The notes under the pieces were generated by a model. It did not search any database, was not told the origin of the DNA, and saw only the letters and a program-made list of their open reading frames with translations. 64,000 bases of DNA from Collinsella aerofaciens (GTDB lineage: Bacteria; Actinomycetota; Coriobacteriia; Coriobacteriales; Coriobacteriaceae). How positions within the stretch are numbered: the stretch's first letter is position 1; each line of letters starts with the position of its first letter. The stretch is from assembly GCF_015554145.1 (NCBI RefSeq), contig NZ_JADNHZ010000002.1, positions 1 through 64,000 of the forward strand. The letters run 5' to 3'. Positions 16,139-23,537 of this stretch are shown in pieces. The translations under genes were made by a program, and so were the position numbers.

Positions 16139-16905
16139 CACATATTCCTTCGTCCACGAAAGTGGAACACGTTGAACTTCTGCTCGGAAGGCCATGTCTC
16201 ATAGCTCGCGAGGGTACTTGTATTTAAATTTCGACAGATGTCTCGGCATATTTGCAATTTTGCGGCACTTGACCCTTCGAGCTGCAGGTGTCCATTCCTT
16301 GAGGCGGCAAGGGCTCCGATGAATAAGTCTGCGAGCTGTATGAGGTCGTTCTCATGTGACTCGACTTCTTCGACAAATTTTACCGAGTTGCCAAATTGGA
16401 ATGTGTCGATCAGGCACCTCCTCAATGTGTCCACTCGGTCACGTTCGTCAATGCGGCGATCGATAAATAGGCGGTATGAGTCTCTCCTGTCAAGCCAGTT
16501 GTTAAATACCTGGTAGTAGACCTTCTGAAACATTTCCTCAGTATCATCGAAGTTTGTCTCGCGCCTACTGACAACGACTGCGCGGAATCTCAGCTCGGAG
16601 TTTGAGAAGAACAGGTCAACCAAAGCCTGAAAGAAGGAAAGTCTGGACGGGCACACCGTTTTCCACCCGAATTCTCCCTGCACGTTGTAATAGGCCCTGA
16701 GTCGGTCAACCGTCCTTACAATCTCTCTCTTTTGGTCCAAGGGGCACATGATGCCTCCTATGGCCATAAAATCGTCTGCAAGAGAAGATGTGACGCAGCT
16801 TTCGTCACAATAAACGTTGTAGGTCGTGCGCTCCTCGTTTATATGCGCGGCATCACTTCCTGCTTCGCAGTTCGCCCGGACATCATTCGTGTTTAGCGGT
16901 CTCAT
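16138..16905 (-). CDS. DUF3800 domain protein
   Basis: The protein is about 255 residues. The N-terminal YNVYCDESCV strand carries the conserved Asp-Glu of DUF3800, AIGGIMC is the next strand, and the C-terminal ESHENDLIQLADLFIGALAA is the family's (D/N)xxxQLADxxxG signature. DUF3800 proteins have an RNase H-like pattern of acidic residues and are frequent on prophages and defence islands; their activity is not established here. I prefer the ATG at 16905 (after GAAGAAGGG); a GTG at 16977, five bases after the upstream stop, is possible. It overlaps the next gene by one base. It is probably cargo of the element. Confidence 0.75.
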   Translation of the reverse strand: MRPLNTNDVRANCEAGSDAAHINEERTTYNVYCDESCVTSSLADDFMAIGGIMCPLDQKREIVRTVDRLRAYYNVQGEFGWKTVCPSRLSFFQALVDLFFSNSELRFRAVVVSRRETNFDDTEEMFQKVYYQVFNNWLDRRDSYRLFIDRRIDERDRVDTLRRCLIDTFQFGNSVKFVEEVESHENDLIQLADLFIGALAASRNGHLQLEGSSAAKLQICRDICRNLNTSTLASYETWPSEQKFNVFHFRGRRNM

Positions 16906-16982
16906 GTGATCGCGCCCTTCTTCGGATTGCCAAATTTGTATCAGATATCGCGGTGCTAACGATTTGATTCGCGGCACCGCAC

Positions 16983-17522
16983 CTAGGCGCCGAAGAGCTT
17001 CGCGAGCACACCGAGGGCCACCAACGCCTTGGGTACGAGATCCACGCTCTTCGTTGCAAGGTCGATGACCCTTACAGCGTGTTCGGCGAACCCTGCCCTG
17101 TTCTTCGCCTCGGCTGCCATGCGTGCCCGCGACAGCGCCAGCTCGAGTGCCTCTTTCGTCTCGTTGTCGAGAACGGGGTCGTTGCCGATTTCGGTCACCG
17201 CCTGGCTTACCTCTACCGAAACGTCTGCCGTCGCCGTGGCCTGCGAGACGCTGCTGGAGCTAACCGTCGTGCCGTTTCCGCTGTTCGTGAGCGTGGCCAT
17301 GTTTGCCACGAGCCATCCCTTTGCGCGCTTTACGCCATCCAGAGTCTTGTCTCTGGGAATTGTTAGCGATCCGGTGCACCTGAGCGGGAAGGAAAACCCT
17401 TCCATCTGCAGCATGAGGTCGTCGATGTGTTCCTGGGTGCTCTCACCATAATCTCCCGCAGTGATGCAGTCACACTCGTAGATGAGATCCTCCACGTGCG
17501 TCTCCGCTAATGATTGAGACAT
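16983..17522 (-). CDS. Unknown element-encoded protein with hydrophobic C-terminal tail
   Basis: The protein is 179 residues and unrecognised. The N-terminal 75 residues are acidic and globular (VEDLIYECDCITAGDY, SFPLRCTGSLTIPRD). The middle is a Ser/Thr-rich low-complexity linker (NSGNGTTVSSSSVSQATATA). The C-terminus is a helical stretch with an amphipathic start (ETKEALELALSRARMAAEAK) and a hydrophobic end (PKALVALGVLAKLFGA). GGAAGGAG precedes the ATG. It lies 40 bp downstream of the XRE repressor and directly upstream of the DUF3800 gene, within one minus-strand run. A membrane-acting effector would fit the tail but is only a guess. Confidence 0.6.
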   Translation of the reverse strand: MSQSLAETHVEDLIYECDCITAGDYGESTQEHIDDLMLQMEGFSFPLRCTGSLTIPRDKTLDGVKRAKGWLVANMATLTNSGNGTTVSSSSVSQATATADVSVEVSQAVTEIGNDPVLDNETKEALELALSRARMAAEAKNRAGFAEHAVRVIDLATKSVDLVPKALVALGVLAKLFGA

Positions 17523-17562
17523 TGTTATTACTCCTTCCCATAAATGAATTGAATAACGCGGC

Positions 17563-17946
17563 CTACGCGGACCTTACTTGATCCGCCTCCAGCCCTTCGC
17601 CTTCAGGCGCTGCAGCCTGAGCTTGGGACAGCTCGGCCTGGTCGCGTGCCGTCTCCAGGATCTTCGAGCACCTCTTCTCGGTGCTCTGCCGGTAGCAGGT
17701 GATCAGCTCGCCCTCCGCGCCCGCCGGCGCCGTCGGCTTGTCCTCGGGATGCTCCTCGTACCAGCCGAGCAGGTCGTTGGGATCGGTGTTGAATACTTCG
17801 CAGAGCGCACCTACGAGCTCTGCATTCGGATACCTCTCCTCGCGCTCCCAAGACTGAATAGTTCGGAATGACTTGCCGACATTTTGTGCAAGCTCCTTTT
17901 GGTTTAGCCCCAGGGCCTCTCGGCGCTCTCTTAGACGAAGGTTCAT
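17563..17946 (-). CDS. XRE-family transcriptional repressor of the element
   Basis: The protein is 127 residues, with a Cro/C1 helix-turn-helix at the start: LRERREALGLNQKELAQNVGKSFRTIQSWEREERYPN, then the usual LVGALCEVFNTDPNDLLGW closing helix. The C-terminal 65 residues are polar and Ala/Glu-rich, with no known domain. AAAGGAG precedes the ATG. It is divergent from a second small HTH gene at 18089, the CI/Cro layout of a lysogeny switch. It probably represses both directions and heads the minus-strand cargo run. Confidence 0.85.
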   Translation of the reverse strand: MNLRLRERREALGLNQKELAQNVGKSFRTIQSWEREERYPNAELVGALCEVFNTDPNDLLGWYEEHPEDKPTAPAGAEGELITCYRQSTEKRCSKILETARDQAELSQAQAAAPEGEGLEADQVRSA

Positions 17947-18088
17947 CCTCGCTCCTTTCTTTACGTTAAGCGAATAGTAAACAAAAAATGTCTTTACGCA
18001 AAAAAATGTTGCTTATTCGATTGATAGGGACATAAGACTGTTCGTCATTTAATTCAACATACAGAAAAACATCTCTAAGGAGAAACGA
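17947..18088. promoter_or_regulatory. Divergent operator/promoter region of the element
   Basis: This is AT-rich DNA between the two divergent HTH genes. The inverse pair CGAATA (17970-17975) and TATTCG (18014-18019), each within related GCGAATA/GCTTATTCG words, are candidate operators. An AAGGAG ribosome site for the plus-strand gene lies at 18077-18082. Confidence 0.5.
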
Positions 18089-18313
18089 ACGGATTTCAGT
18101 AAGGAGCTGGCGGGGAATATCCGCGCCGTACGCGCCCGAGCTGACCTTTCTCAGGCTGAGGTCGCTTCCAAGCTCGGAGTGAGCGTCAGCATTTTCGCGA
18201 AGTACGAGAGCGGCGATTACATTCCTGGAGCCGACAAACTCTTGGCCATCTCGCAGGTTCTTGGTTGTCCGCCCAACGACCTGATGGGCTGGAACACAGA
18301 TGAGACCGCATAG
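18089..18313 (+). CDS. Small Cro-like HTH protein with an apparent ACG start
   Basis: The frame encodes about 74 residues: FSKELAGNIRAVRARADL, then SQAEVASKLGVSVSIFAKYE and DKLLAISQVLGCPPNDLMGW, a complete XRE-type helix-turn-helix. The ribosome site AAGGAG (18077-18082) is followed at the correct six-base spacing by ACG rather than ATG, and there is no ATG, GTG or TTG nearby in frame. Either ACG is used as a weak start or an ATG-to-ACG change has reduced or killed the gene. Its position divergent from the repressor suggests a Cro-like or excision-control role. The C-terminal NDLMGWNTD matches the NDLLGWYEE of the opposite repressor, so the two are paralogues. Confidence 0.65.
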   Translation, partial: TDFSKELAGNIRAVRARADLSQAEVASKLGVSVSIFAKYESGDYIPGADKLLAISQVLGCPPNDLMGWNTDETA

Positions 18314-18438
18314 GAATGGAGGAAGAGGGATGACCGGGAGGAACTACGAGCTGCCCGACGACATCACGAACCTGGGCGGCATGGTGATCTTTGAGTTAAT
18401 AAATTGGGATATTCGGGGTGCACGCCCGCGTGGCTTTC

Positions 18439-18463
18439 ATATCCCCAAATTATCCCAAGTGCG
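18439..18463. other. Putative right attachment site
   Basis: Near-direct copy of the 14269-14292 segment (ATATCCC, variable centre, TTATCCCAAG, then GTGCG). It lies inside an imperfect palindrome from 18399 to 18456. The 18464-18777 stretch beyond it holds only the third copy of the 55-bp palindrome and the promoter area of the next operon. Confidence 0.35.
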
Positions 18464-18552
18464 AGTGCTAACCCGTTTTTACGCGCTTGTGCCGTTGTTG
18501 CCGTACTTAAACCCGCAGGTAAGCAGTGTGTTCGTTTTTGTCGTTCTTTCGA

Positions 18553-18607
18553 GTCAGTACTGTAACATCTGGAATCCAAATCCTCGTCTAACTGTTACAG
18601 GTCGAGA
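18553..18607. repeat. 55-bp palindromic intergenic repeat, copy 3 (degenerate)
   Basis: The right end TGTTACAGGTCGAGA and the left CTGTAACA match the two copies at 14056-14190. The outer left seven bases have decayed. The copies flank the integrated element on both sides. Confidence 0.65.
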
Positions 18608-18745
18608 CGAACGGTTGCCGTAGCTGTCGGCAGACGAGGCCAACATCCGTGCCGGGTCTCCCCTCGCCTGCCGTTGGCGGGTGTTGCAGGGCTGTTCACC
18701 GCATTGCCGCCGCACTAGGGGCGCGCAGACCGTAGGATGGTTTTA

Positions 18746-18760
18746 TTGACAGCCTGTCAA
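18746..18760. promoter_or_regulatory. Perfect palindrome TTGACAG-C-CTGTCAA, probable operator
   Basis: Seven-base arms around one C lie 17 bp before the GTG start of the oxidoreductase operon. The left arm contains a consensus-like TTGACA, but it lies too close to the start codon to be its -35 box, so a repressor or activator site is more likely. Confidence 0.5.
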
Positions 18761-18777
18761 CTCGTCTGGGAGGCACT

Positions 18778-20232
18778 GTGACAGAAACGTTTGATATTGC
18801 GATCGTGGGCGCGGGCATCACCGGATGCGCCATCGCGAGGCAGCTCGCGCGGTTTGACCTGTCCATTTGCGTAGTCGAGGCGGCTAACGATATTGCGCTG
18901 GGCGCGTCGAAGGCCAACGGCGGCCTGGTGCACGCCGGCTACGATCCGACACCGGGCACGGTTAAGGCGCAGGTCAACGCCCGTGGCTGCGAGCTATATG
19001 GCACGTGGGCCCAGGAGCTGGGCTTTTTGTTTTGCCGCACTGGGTCGATGGTACTGGGCTTTAACGACGAGGACCGCGCGCATCTGGAGCAGCTGCGGCG
19101 CAACGGCTATGTCAACGGTGTGCCCGAGCAGTCAATCGTCGGACCCGACCGCATCCACGAATTAGAGCCACGCGCCAGTGCCGACGCAACGTGCGCGTTG
19201 TGGTGCCCCTCGACTGGGTTTGTCGACCCGTTTGAGGTTGCCATCGCCGCGCTGGAGAACGCTATCGCCAACGGGGCGACGTTTATGCGGTCCGCTACGG
19301 TGGAAGCGATTGAAGTCGCGAGCTCGGGCGACGACGCGCGCTTTACGCTGGCGACCCCCGCTGGCAACGTGCGCTGCCGCTACCTGATCAACGCCGCGGG
19401 CAACGGCGCCGCCGACATCTCGCATATGGCGGGCGCCGAGGAGTTCCAGATGGTCTGGCGCCAGGGCAACATCGTGGTGCTGGACAAGGAACCGCGCACG
19501 CTCATGCCGCTCTACCCCGTGCCGACGCCGGTGTCGAAGGGCGTTATCGTGACAGGCACCGTGCACGGCAACACCGTGATCACCGCGACGGCCGCCGTGC
19601 GCGAGCCGGGTGACACGCAGACCTATGCAAGCGATGTGAACGCGCTGCTGACCGGCGCGCACAAGCTAGTACCCGATCTGGATACGCGACGTGTGGTGCG
19701 CGCATTTGCCGGCGGGCGTCCGGTCATTCAGGGAACGAACGACTTCTTTATTGGGCAGTCGGCCGTGGTGCCGGGGCTGTTCCAGGCGGCGGGCATCCAG
19801 TCGCCGGGCGTGGCGAGCGCACCGGCCATTGCCGAGCGCATGGAGCTTGTGATGCGTGAGGCGGGCGTGGAGCTGCACGAGCGGGCGGACTGGAACCCAA
19901 TTCGCCGCGAGCCGGACGACTTTGACCGCGCACCGCTGGCGCGCAAGGAGGAGCTGATCGAGTCCGATCCCGCGTGGGGACAGATTGTTTGCCGCTGCGA
20001 GACGGTGCCCGAGGCCGAGATTGTGGCCGCGATTCGACGCCAACCGGGCGCGGTTTCGGTCGAGGGCGTCAAGCGCCGCTGTCGTGCCGGCATGGGTCGG
20101 TGCCAGAGCGGCTTTTGCCAGAGCCGTTTGGTGACGATTCTTGCCCGCGAGCTGGGCTGCGACCCCAGCGAGGTATTACTGGAGGACGCCGGCTCCTGGC
20201 TGGTCGAGGGGCCTTTGAAGGGGGTGCGCTAG
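18778..20232 (+). CDS. FAD-dependent oxidoreductase with C-terminal BFD-like [2Fe-2S] domain (GlpA-like)
   Basis: This 484-residue protein has an N-terminal dinucleotide fold [35 protein letters not shown] typical of the glycerol-3-phosphate dehydrogenase/DAO family, and a C-terminal BFD-type region with VCRCE and [20 protein letters not shown], which supplies the four Cys of a [2Fe-2S] site. The likely reaction is oxidation of sn-glycerol-3-phosphate or a related 2-hydroxy acid in anaerobic metabolism, passing electrons to the next two proteins. The start is a GTG with GGGAGG eight bases upstream. It is the first gene of a three-gene plus-strand operon (1-bp and 3-bp gaps). Substrate identity is inferred. 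Confidence 0.85.
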   Translation: MTETFDIAIVGAGITGCAIARQLARFDLSICVVEAANDIALGASKANGGLVHAGYDPTPGTVKAQVNARGCELYGTWAQELGFLFCRTGSMVLGFNDEDRAHLEQLRRNGYVNGVPEQSIVGPDRIHELEPRASADATCALWCPSTGFVDPFEVAIAALENAIANGATFMRSATVEAIEVASSGDDARFTLATPAGNVRCRYLINAAGNGAADISHMAGAEEFQMVWRQGNIVVLDKEPRTLMPLYPVPTPVSKGVIVTGTVHGNTVITATAAVREPGDTQTYASDVNALLTGAHKLVPDLDTRRVVRAFAGGRPVIQGTNDFFIGQSAVVPGLFQAAGIQSPGVASAPAIAERMELVMREAGVELHERADWNPIRREPDDFDRAPLARKEELIESDPAWGQIVCRCETVPEAEIVAAIRRQPGAVSVEGVKRRCRAGMGRCQSGFCQSRLVTILARELGCDPSEVLLEDAGSWLVEGPLKGVR

Positions 20233-20233
20233 G

Positions 20234-21580
20234 ATGGCGGAATTCAAATCGAACGCGATTGATTGCGGCGTCGTGGAAGCCGTACAAACGCGAGCCTTCG
20301 ACGTGGCCGTTATCGGCGGCGGACCTGCCGGCATGGCTGCCGCGCTGGCCGCGCATAAGGCCGGAGCGCGCGTGGCCATCGTGGAGCGCGAGCAGCACCT
20401 GGGTGGAATCCTCCGCCAGTGCATCCACCCCGGCTTTGGCCTGTCGCACTTTAAACAGGAGCTCACCGGTCCCGAGTACGCGCAGCGCTTTATCGACAAG
20501 GTGCACGCAACCGACATTGCGCTGTTCCTAAACAGCATGGTGCTTGGGATTGATTCAGGCGAGCCTGCGGAAGACACCGCGGTCCATACCGTCACGCTCA
20601 TGAGCCCCGCCGGCATGCTGCAGCTCACCGGACGGGCGGTCGTCCTTGCCATGGGGTGCCGCGAGCGCACCCGCAGCGAGATCAAGATCCCCGGCAGCCG
20701 TCCCGCCGGTGTGTTTACGGCAGGCCTGGCGCAGCGATACATCAATATCGAGAACCTCAAACCCGGCTCGCGCGCCGTCATTTTGGGTTCGGGCGATATC
20801 GGGCTGATCATGGCACGTCGCTGCACGCTCGAGGGGATTTCGGTCGAGGGCGTGTACGAGCTCATGCCGTACGCCAACGGTCTGCGCCGCAACGTCAAGA
20901 ACTGCCTGGACGACTTTGGCGTTCCGCTACATCTGTCCACCACGGTAACGCGCGTGATCGGGCATGACCGCCTGGAAGCCGTGGAGGTGAGCCAAGTCGA
21001 CGAACGCCTAGCGCCCATTCCGGGGACCGAGCGCATTATTCCGTGCGACACGCTGCTGCTTTCGGTGGGCTTGATTCCCGAGAACGAGCTTTCGGTTGCC
21101 GCGGGCGTAGAGCTTGACCCGCGCACGCGCGGCGCCGTGGTGGACCAGAGTCTGCAGACGGGCGTACCAGGCATCTTTGCCTGCGGCAACGTGCTGCACG
21201 TGCACGACCTGGCCGACAACGTAACGACCGAGTCCGAGAGAGCTGGCGCAGCTGCGGCGGCGTACGCGCTGGGAACCGGCGCGGGCGCCGTTCCGGACTG
21301 CGAGCTCACCGTCTCCCCTGCCGGCATTGCGGGATACGCACTGCCGGGACGCATTACGGCTGTGGCGCTCACCAAACTCAACTTCCGTGTGCGCCGACCA
21401 GTCGATGCCGCCCGCGTGCGCATTCTTGCTGGCGGCGTGGAGCTGTTTGCAGGCAAGGTCCGCCCGTTTAAACCGAGTGTAATGGAAAGCTTCCCACTGC
21501 CGGCAAAGGTCATCAAGCAGGCGCTCGACCTGGGTGCCAGCAAGATTGTCTTGTCCGTCGATCCCATTGAGGAGGCATAG
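20234..21580 (+). CDS. NAD(P)/FAD-dependent oxidoreductase (partner of the GlpA-like enzyme)
   Basis: This 448-residue pyridine-nucleotide-disulfide-type flavoprotein has [20 protein letters not shown] for FAD, then [15 protein letters not shown] and a second Rossmann motif [17 protein letters not shown], with the C-terminal FAD-site [18 protein letters not shown]. Such proteins always accompany a GlpA-like subunit and a DUF1667 protein in Firmicutes and Coriobacteria and replace the GlpB/GlpC subunits of enterics. It probably links the dehydrogenase to NAD or a quinone/ferredoxin. It starts one base after the stop of the upstream gene, on the AGG of its 3' end. Confidence 0.85.
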   Translation: MAEFKSNAIDCGVVEAVQTRAFDVAVIGGGPAGMAAALAAHKAGARVAIVEREQHLGGILRQCIHPGFGLSHFKQELTGPEYAQRFIDKVHATDIALFLNSMVLGIDSGEPAEDTAVHTVTLMSPAGMLQLTGRAVVLAMGCRERTRSEIKIPGSRPAGVFTAGLAQRYINIENLKPGSRAVILGSGDIGLIMARRCTLEGISVEGVYELMPYANGLRRNVKNCLDDFGVPLHLSTTVTRVIGHDRLEAVEVSQVDERLAPIPGTERIIPCDTLLLSVGLIPENELSVAAGVELDPRTRGAVVDQSLQTGVPGIFACGNVLHVHDLADNVTTESERAGAAAAAYALGTGAGAVPDCELTVSPAGIAGYALPGRITAVALTKLNFRVRRPVDAARVRILAGGVELFAGKVRPFKPSVMESFPLPAKVIKQALDLGASKIVLSVDPIEEA

Positions 21581-21583
21581 CTC

Positions 21584-21976
21584 ATGAGCACGAATGCGAC
21601 CGAAACGTTGCAGTTCAACTGTACGACCTGCCCATCCGAATGCCTTCTGACCGTAGAGGTGGAGCGCGACGCCAATGGCGCCGTGGTGGAAGTGCGCTCC
21701 GTAACCGGTAACAACTGCCCGCGCGGCGATAAGTTCGCACATCAGGAGCTCACCTGCCCCATGCGCGTGCTCACGACGACCGTGGCCGTCTCCGGCGGCG
21801 ACGAAGCCCTGCTCCCCGTGCGCACGGCCGAAGCCATCCCGCTAGAACTCCACGCCCAAGCCATGGCCCTCATCCGAGGCCTAGTCGTCAACGCCCCCAT
21901 CCGCATGGGCGACGTCGTGCTGAAGGACCTCCTCAACACCAATATCAACCTAATCGCCAGCATGGACATCGAGTAG
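21584..21976 (+). CDS. DUF1667 domain protein
   Basis: This 130-residue protein begins FNCTTCPSECLLTVEVE and has NNCPRGDKFAHQELTCPMRVL: four or five conserved Cys (CxxC.xxxC and CPRG) that could bind a metal or Fe-S cluster. It is known only as the third member of GlpA-like/FAD oxidoreductase operons. It may be an electron-transfer subunit in the place of GlpC. It is complete by family length (about 120-130) and lies 3 bp after the oxidoreductase gene. Confidence 0.85.
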   Translation: MSTNATETLQFNCTTCPSECLLTVEVERDANGAVVEVRSVTGNNCPRGDKFAHQELTCPMRVLTTTVAVSGGDEALLPVRTAEAIPLELHAQAMALIRGLVVNAPIRMGDVVLKDLLNTNINLIASMDIE

Positions 21977-21979
21977 CTA

Positions 21980-21994
21980 AATTGGGACGGGGCT
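21980..21994. repeat. Arm of a GGGACGGGGCT inverted repeat (left copy)
   Basis: AATTGGGACGGGGCT lies just after the DUF1667 stop. Its inverse, AGCCCCGTCCCAAATT, is at 23431-23446 with one extra base. The pair encloses the M24 peptidase gene. The same core forms the large palindrome at 38754-38863. Confidence 0.6.
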
Positions 21995-22101
21995 CTTTTA
22001 GCTGCTTTTGCAAGGAGTGTCCCCCGGTGCCGTCATAAAAGGAACGTCCCTATGTGCCGGGCTTGGGATACCATGGTGGCAGCCTAGCGAAAGGACGATG
22101 T

Positions 22102-23190
22102 ATGGCACATATCGATGACCAGCGTGTGGTGCGCGTGCTCGATGCGCTCGAGGCTCAGCACCCCGGCGCGCAGCTGCTCGTAAACGACCCGTGGTCGATT
22201 TATTACCTGACCGGCTTTTATGCCGATATGTTCGAGCGTTTTTGCGGCGTGCTGCTCGCGCGCGATGACGAGCCCGTGATCTTGGTCAATGCCCTGCATC
22301 AGCTGCCCGAGTACGACAATGCCCGCGTCGCCTACCACACCGATACCGATGTCGTGACCGACGCCATCGCGAGTGAGATCGACCCAGCCAAGCCGCTTGG
22401 CATCGACACTGTCATGCGTTCCGGCTTTTTGATGCCGCTCATGGAGCGCCACGCCGCGAGCGAGTTTTTCCTGGGCGACTTTGCCGTCACCGCCGCGCGC
22501 ACCTACAAAGACGCCGCCGAGCAGGAGCTCATGCGCGTGTCCTCGGCAGTCAACGACGCCGTGATGGCCGACGCGATCAAACTCGTCCACGAGGGCGTGA
22601 CGGAGCGCGAAATCGCCGACCAAATGCTCGGCCTGTATCGCAAGCACGGCTGCGAGGGCTTTAGCTTTCCGCCCATCGTGAGCTTTGGCGCCAACGCCGG
22701 CGACCCGCATCACGAACCCGACGACACCGTGCTCAAGCGCGGCGACGTGGTGCTGTTCGACATTGGCGGACGCCGCTGCAACTATTGCTCGGACATGACG
22801 CGCACGTTCTTTTGGGGCGAGCCGGACGAGGAGACGGCACGCATCTACGACATCGTGCGCCGCGCCAACGAGGCCGCCGAAGCGCTCATCGCACCGGGCG
22901 TGCGCATGTGCGACCTGGACCGCGCCGCACGCGATGTGATCGAGGACGCAGGCTATGGGCAGTACTTTACGCACCGCTTGGGACACTCGATCGGCCTGCA
23001 GGACCACGAGCCGGGCGACGTCTCGCTGGTCAACGAGCAAGTCGTAGAGCCAGGCATGACGTTCTCCATCGAACCGGGTATATACCTCCCCGGTCACACC
23101 GGCGTCCGCATCGAGGACCTAGCCCTGGTGACCGAGAACGGCGTCGAGATTCTCAACGCCTACCCCCACGATCCGGTCCGCTTAGACTAG
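22102..23190 (+). CDS. M24-family metallopeptidase (Xaa-Pro aminopeptidase-like)
   Basis: The protein is 362 residues, with an N-terminal creatinase-type domain (LLVNDPWSIYYLTGFYADMF) and a C-terminal pita-bread fold carrying the dinuclear metal ligands: LFDIGGRRCNYCSDMTRTFF (two Asp), HRLGHSIGLQDHE (His), TFSIEPGIY (Glu) and GVRIEDLALV (Glu). It removes an N-terminal residue ahead of proline or acts on related dipeptides in the cytosol. I chose the ATG at 22102, preceded by AAAGGACGATGT; an in-frame ATG 48 bases upstream has no ribosome site. It is monocistronic. Confidence 0.9.
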   Translation: MAHIDDQRVVRVLDALEAQHPGAQLLVNDPWSIYYLTGFYADMFERFCGVLLARDDEPVILVNALHQLPEYDNARVAYHTDTDVVTDAIASEIDPAKPLGIDTVMRSGFLMPLMERHAASEFFLGDFAVTAARTYKDAAEQELMRVSSAVNDAVMADAIKLVHEGVTEREIADQMLGLYRKHGCEGFSFPPIVSFGANAGDPHHEPDDTVLKRGDVVLFDIGGRRCNYCSDMTRTFFWGEPDEETARIYDIVRRANEAAEALIAPGVRMCDLDRAARDVIEDAGYGQYFTHRLGHSIGLQDHEPGDVSLVNEQVVEPGMTFSIEPGIYLPGHTGVRIEDLALVTENGVEILNAYPHDPVRLD

Positions 23191-23193
23191 GCA

Positions 23194-23224
23194 ATGCGGC
23201 AAAGGGGCTGTCCCTTTGCCGCAT
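23194..23224 (+). terminator. Hairpin downstream of the M24 peptidase
   Basis: ATGCGGCAAAGGG pairs perfectly with CCCTTTGCCGCAT around five bases, starting three bases after the stop. There is no clear T tract, so termination strength is uncertain. Confidence 0.55.
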
Positions 23225-23236
23225 CACATGAATGCC

Positions 23237-23396
23237 GCCACAAAAACGGCCTATCTACTACGTTTAGCCCGCGTGGGTCGACCATACCCGTGTTTTCGCA
23301 AAACTGGCAAGCCCTTTACCTGCGGTTTTGATTTCGCAATTCTCGGTATGGTTGAGGGTTACCGGTCAAACGTAGTAAATAGGCCCATTTCGTGGC
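23237..23396. repeat. 160-bp element A, copy 1 (MITE-like palindromic repeat)
   Basis: Thirty-base terminal inverted repeats contain CTACTACGTTTA on the left and its near-inverse on the right. Inside lies a second inverted pair (GACCATACC and GGTATGGT). The element at 38874-39033 has the same ends, the same inner pair and exactly the same length. It encodes nothing. Confidence 0.8.
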
Positions 23397-23457
23397 AAGC
23401 GAGTCAACTCGGGGCACAGGGCAGCCAAAAAGCCCCGTCCCAAATTGACTGCTTTTG

Positions 23458-23523
23458 AGTTGCGGTGATATACGGACTGTTTGAGGCTTCTTGCTTGTAA
23501 AACAGTCCGTTTTCACCGCAACT
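23458..23523. repeat. Element B, copy 1 (nested hairpin)
   Basis: Outer arms AGTTGCGGTGA and TCACCGCAACT, and inner arms ACGGACTGTTT (23472-23482) and AAACAGTCCGT (23500-23510), are both perfect. It follows element A at a similar distance as in the second copy at 39086-39152. Confidence 0.8.
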
Positions 23524-23537
23524 GATGTGGGGATGGG

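Larger units (their letters stand above)
18330..18623 (+). pseudogene. Small ORF at the right element junction, probably truncated
   Basis: The ATG at 18330 follows GGAGGAAGAGGG and the first residues read MTGRNYELPDDITNLGGMVI, a plausible start of a small phage-type protein. From about 18399 the frame runs into the palindromic putative att region and then into non-coding repeat sequence, ending at 18623. The second half (about 70 residues) has no protein-like pattern. I read it as the 5' part of an element gene cut by integration or deletion. Confidence 0.4.

Noticed and set aside
22054-22101. An N-terminal extension of the M24 peptidase from 22054
   Set aside because: No ribosome site precedes it, and the creatinase domain begins after the ATG at 22102.
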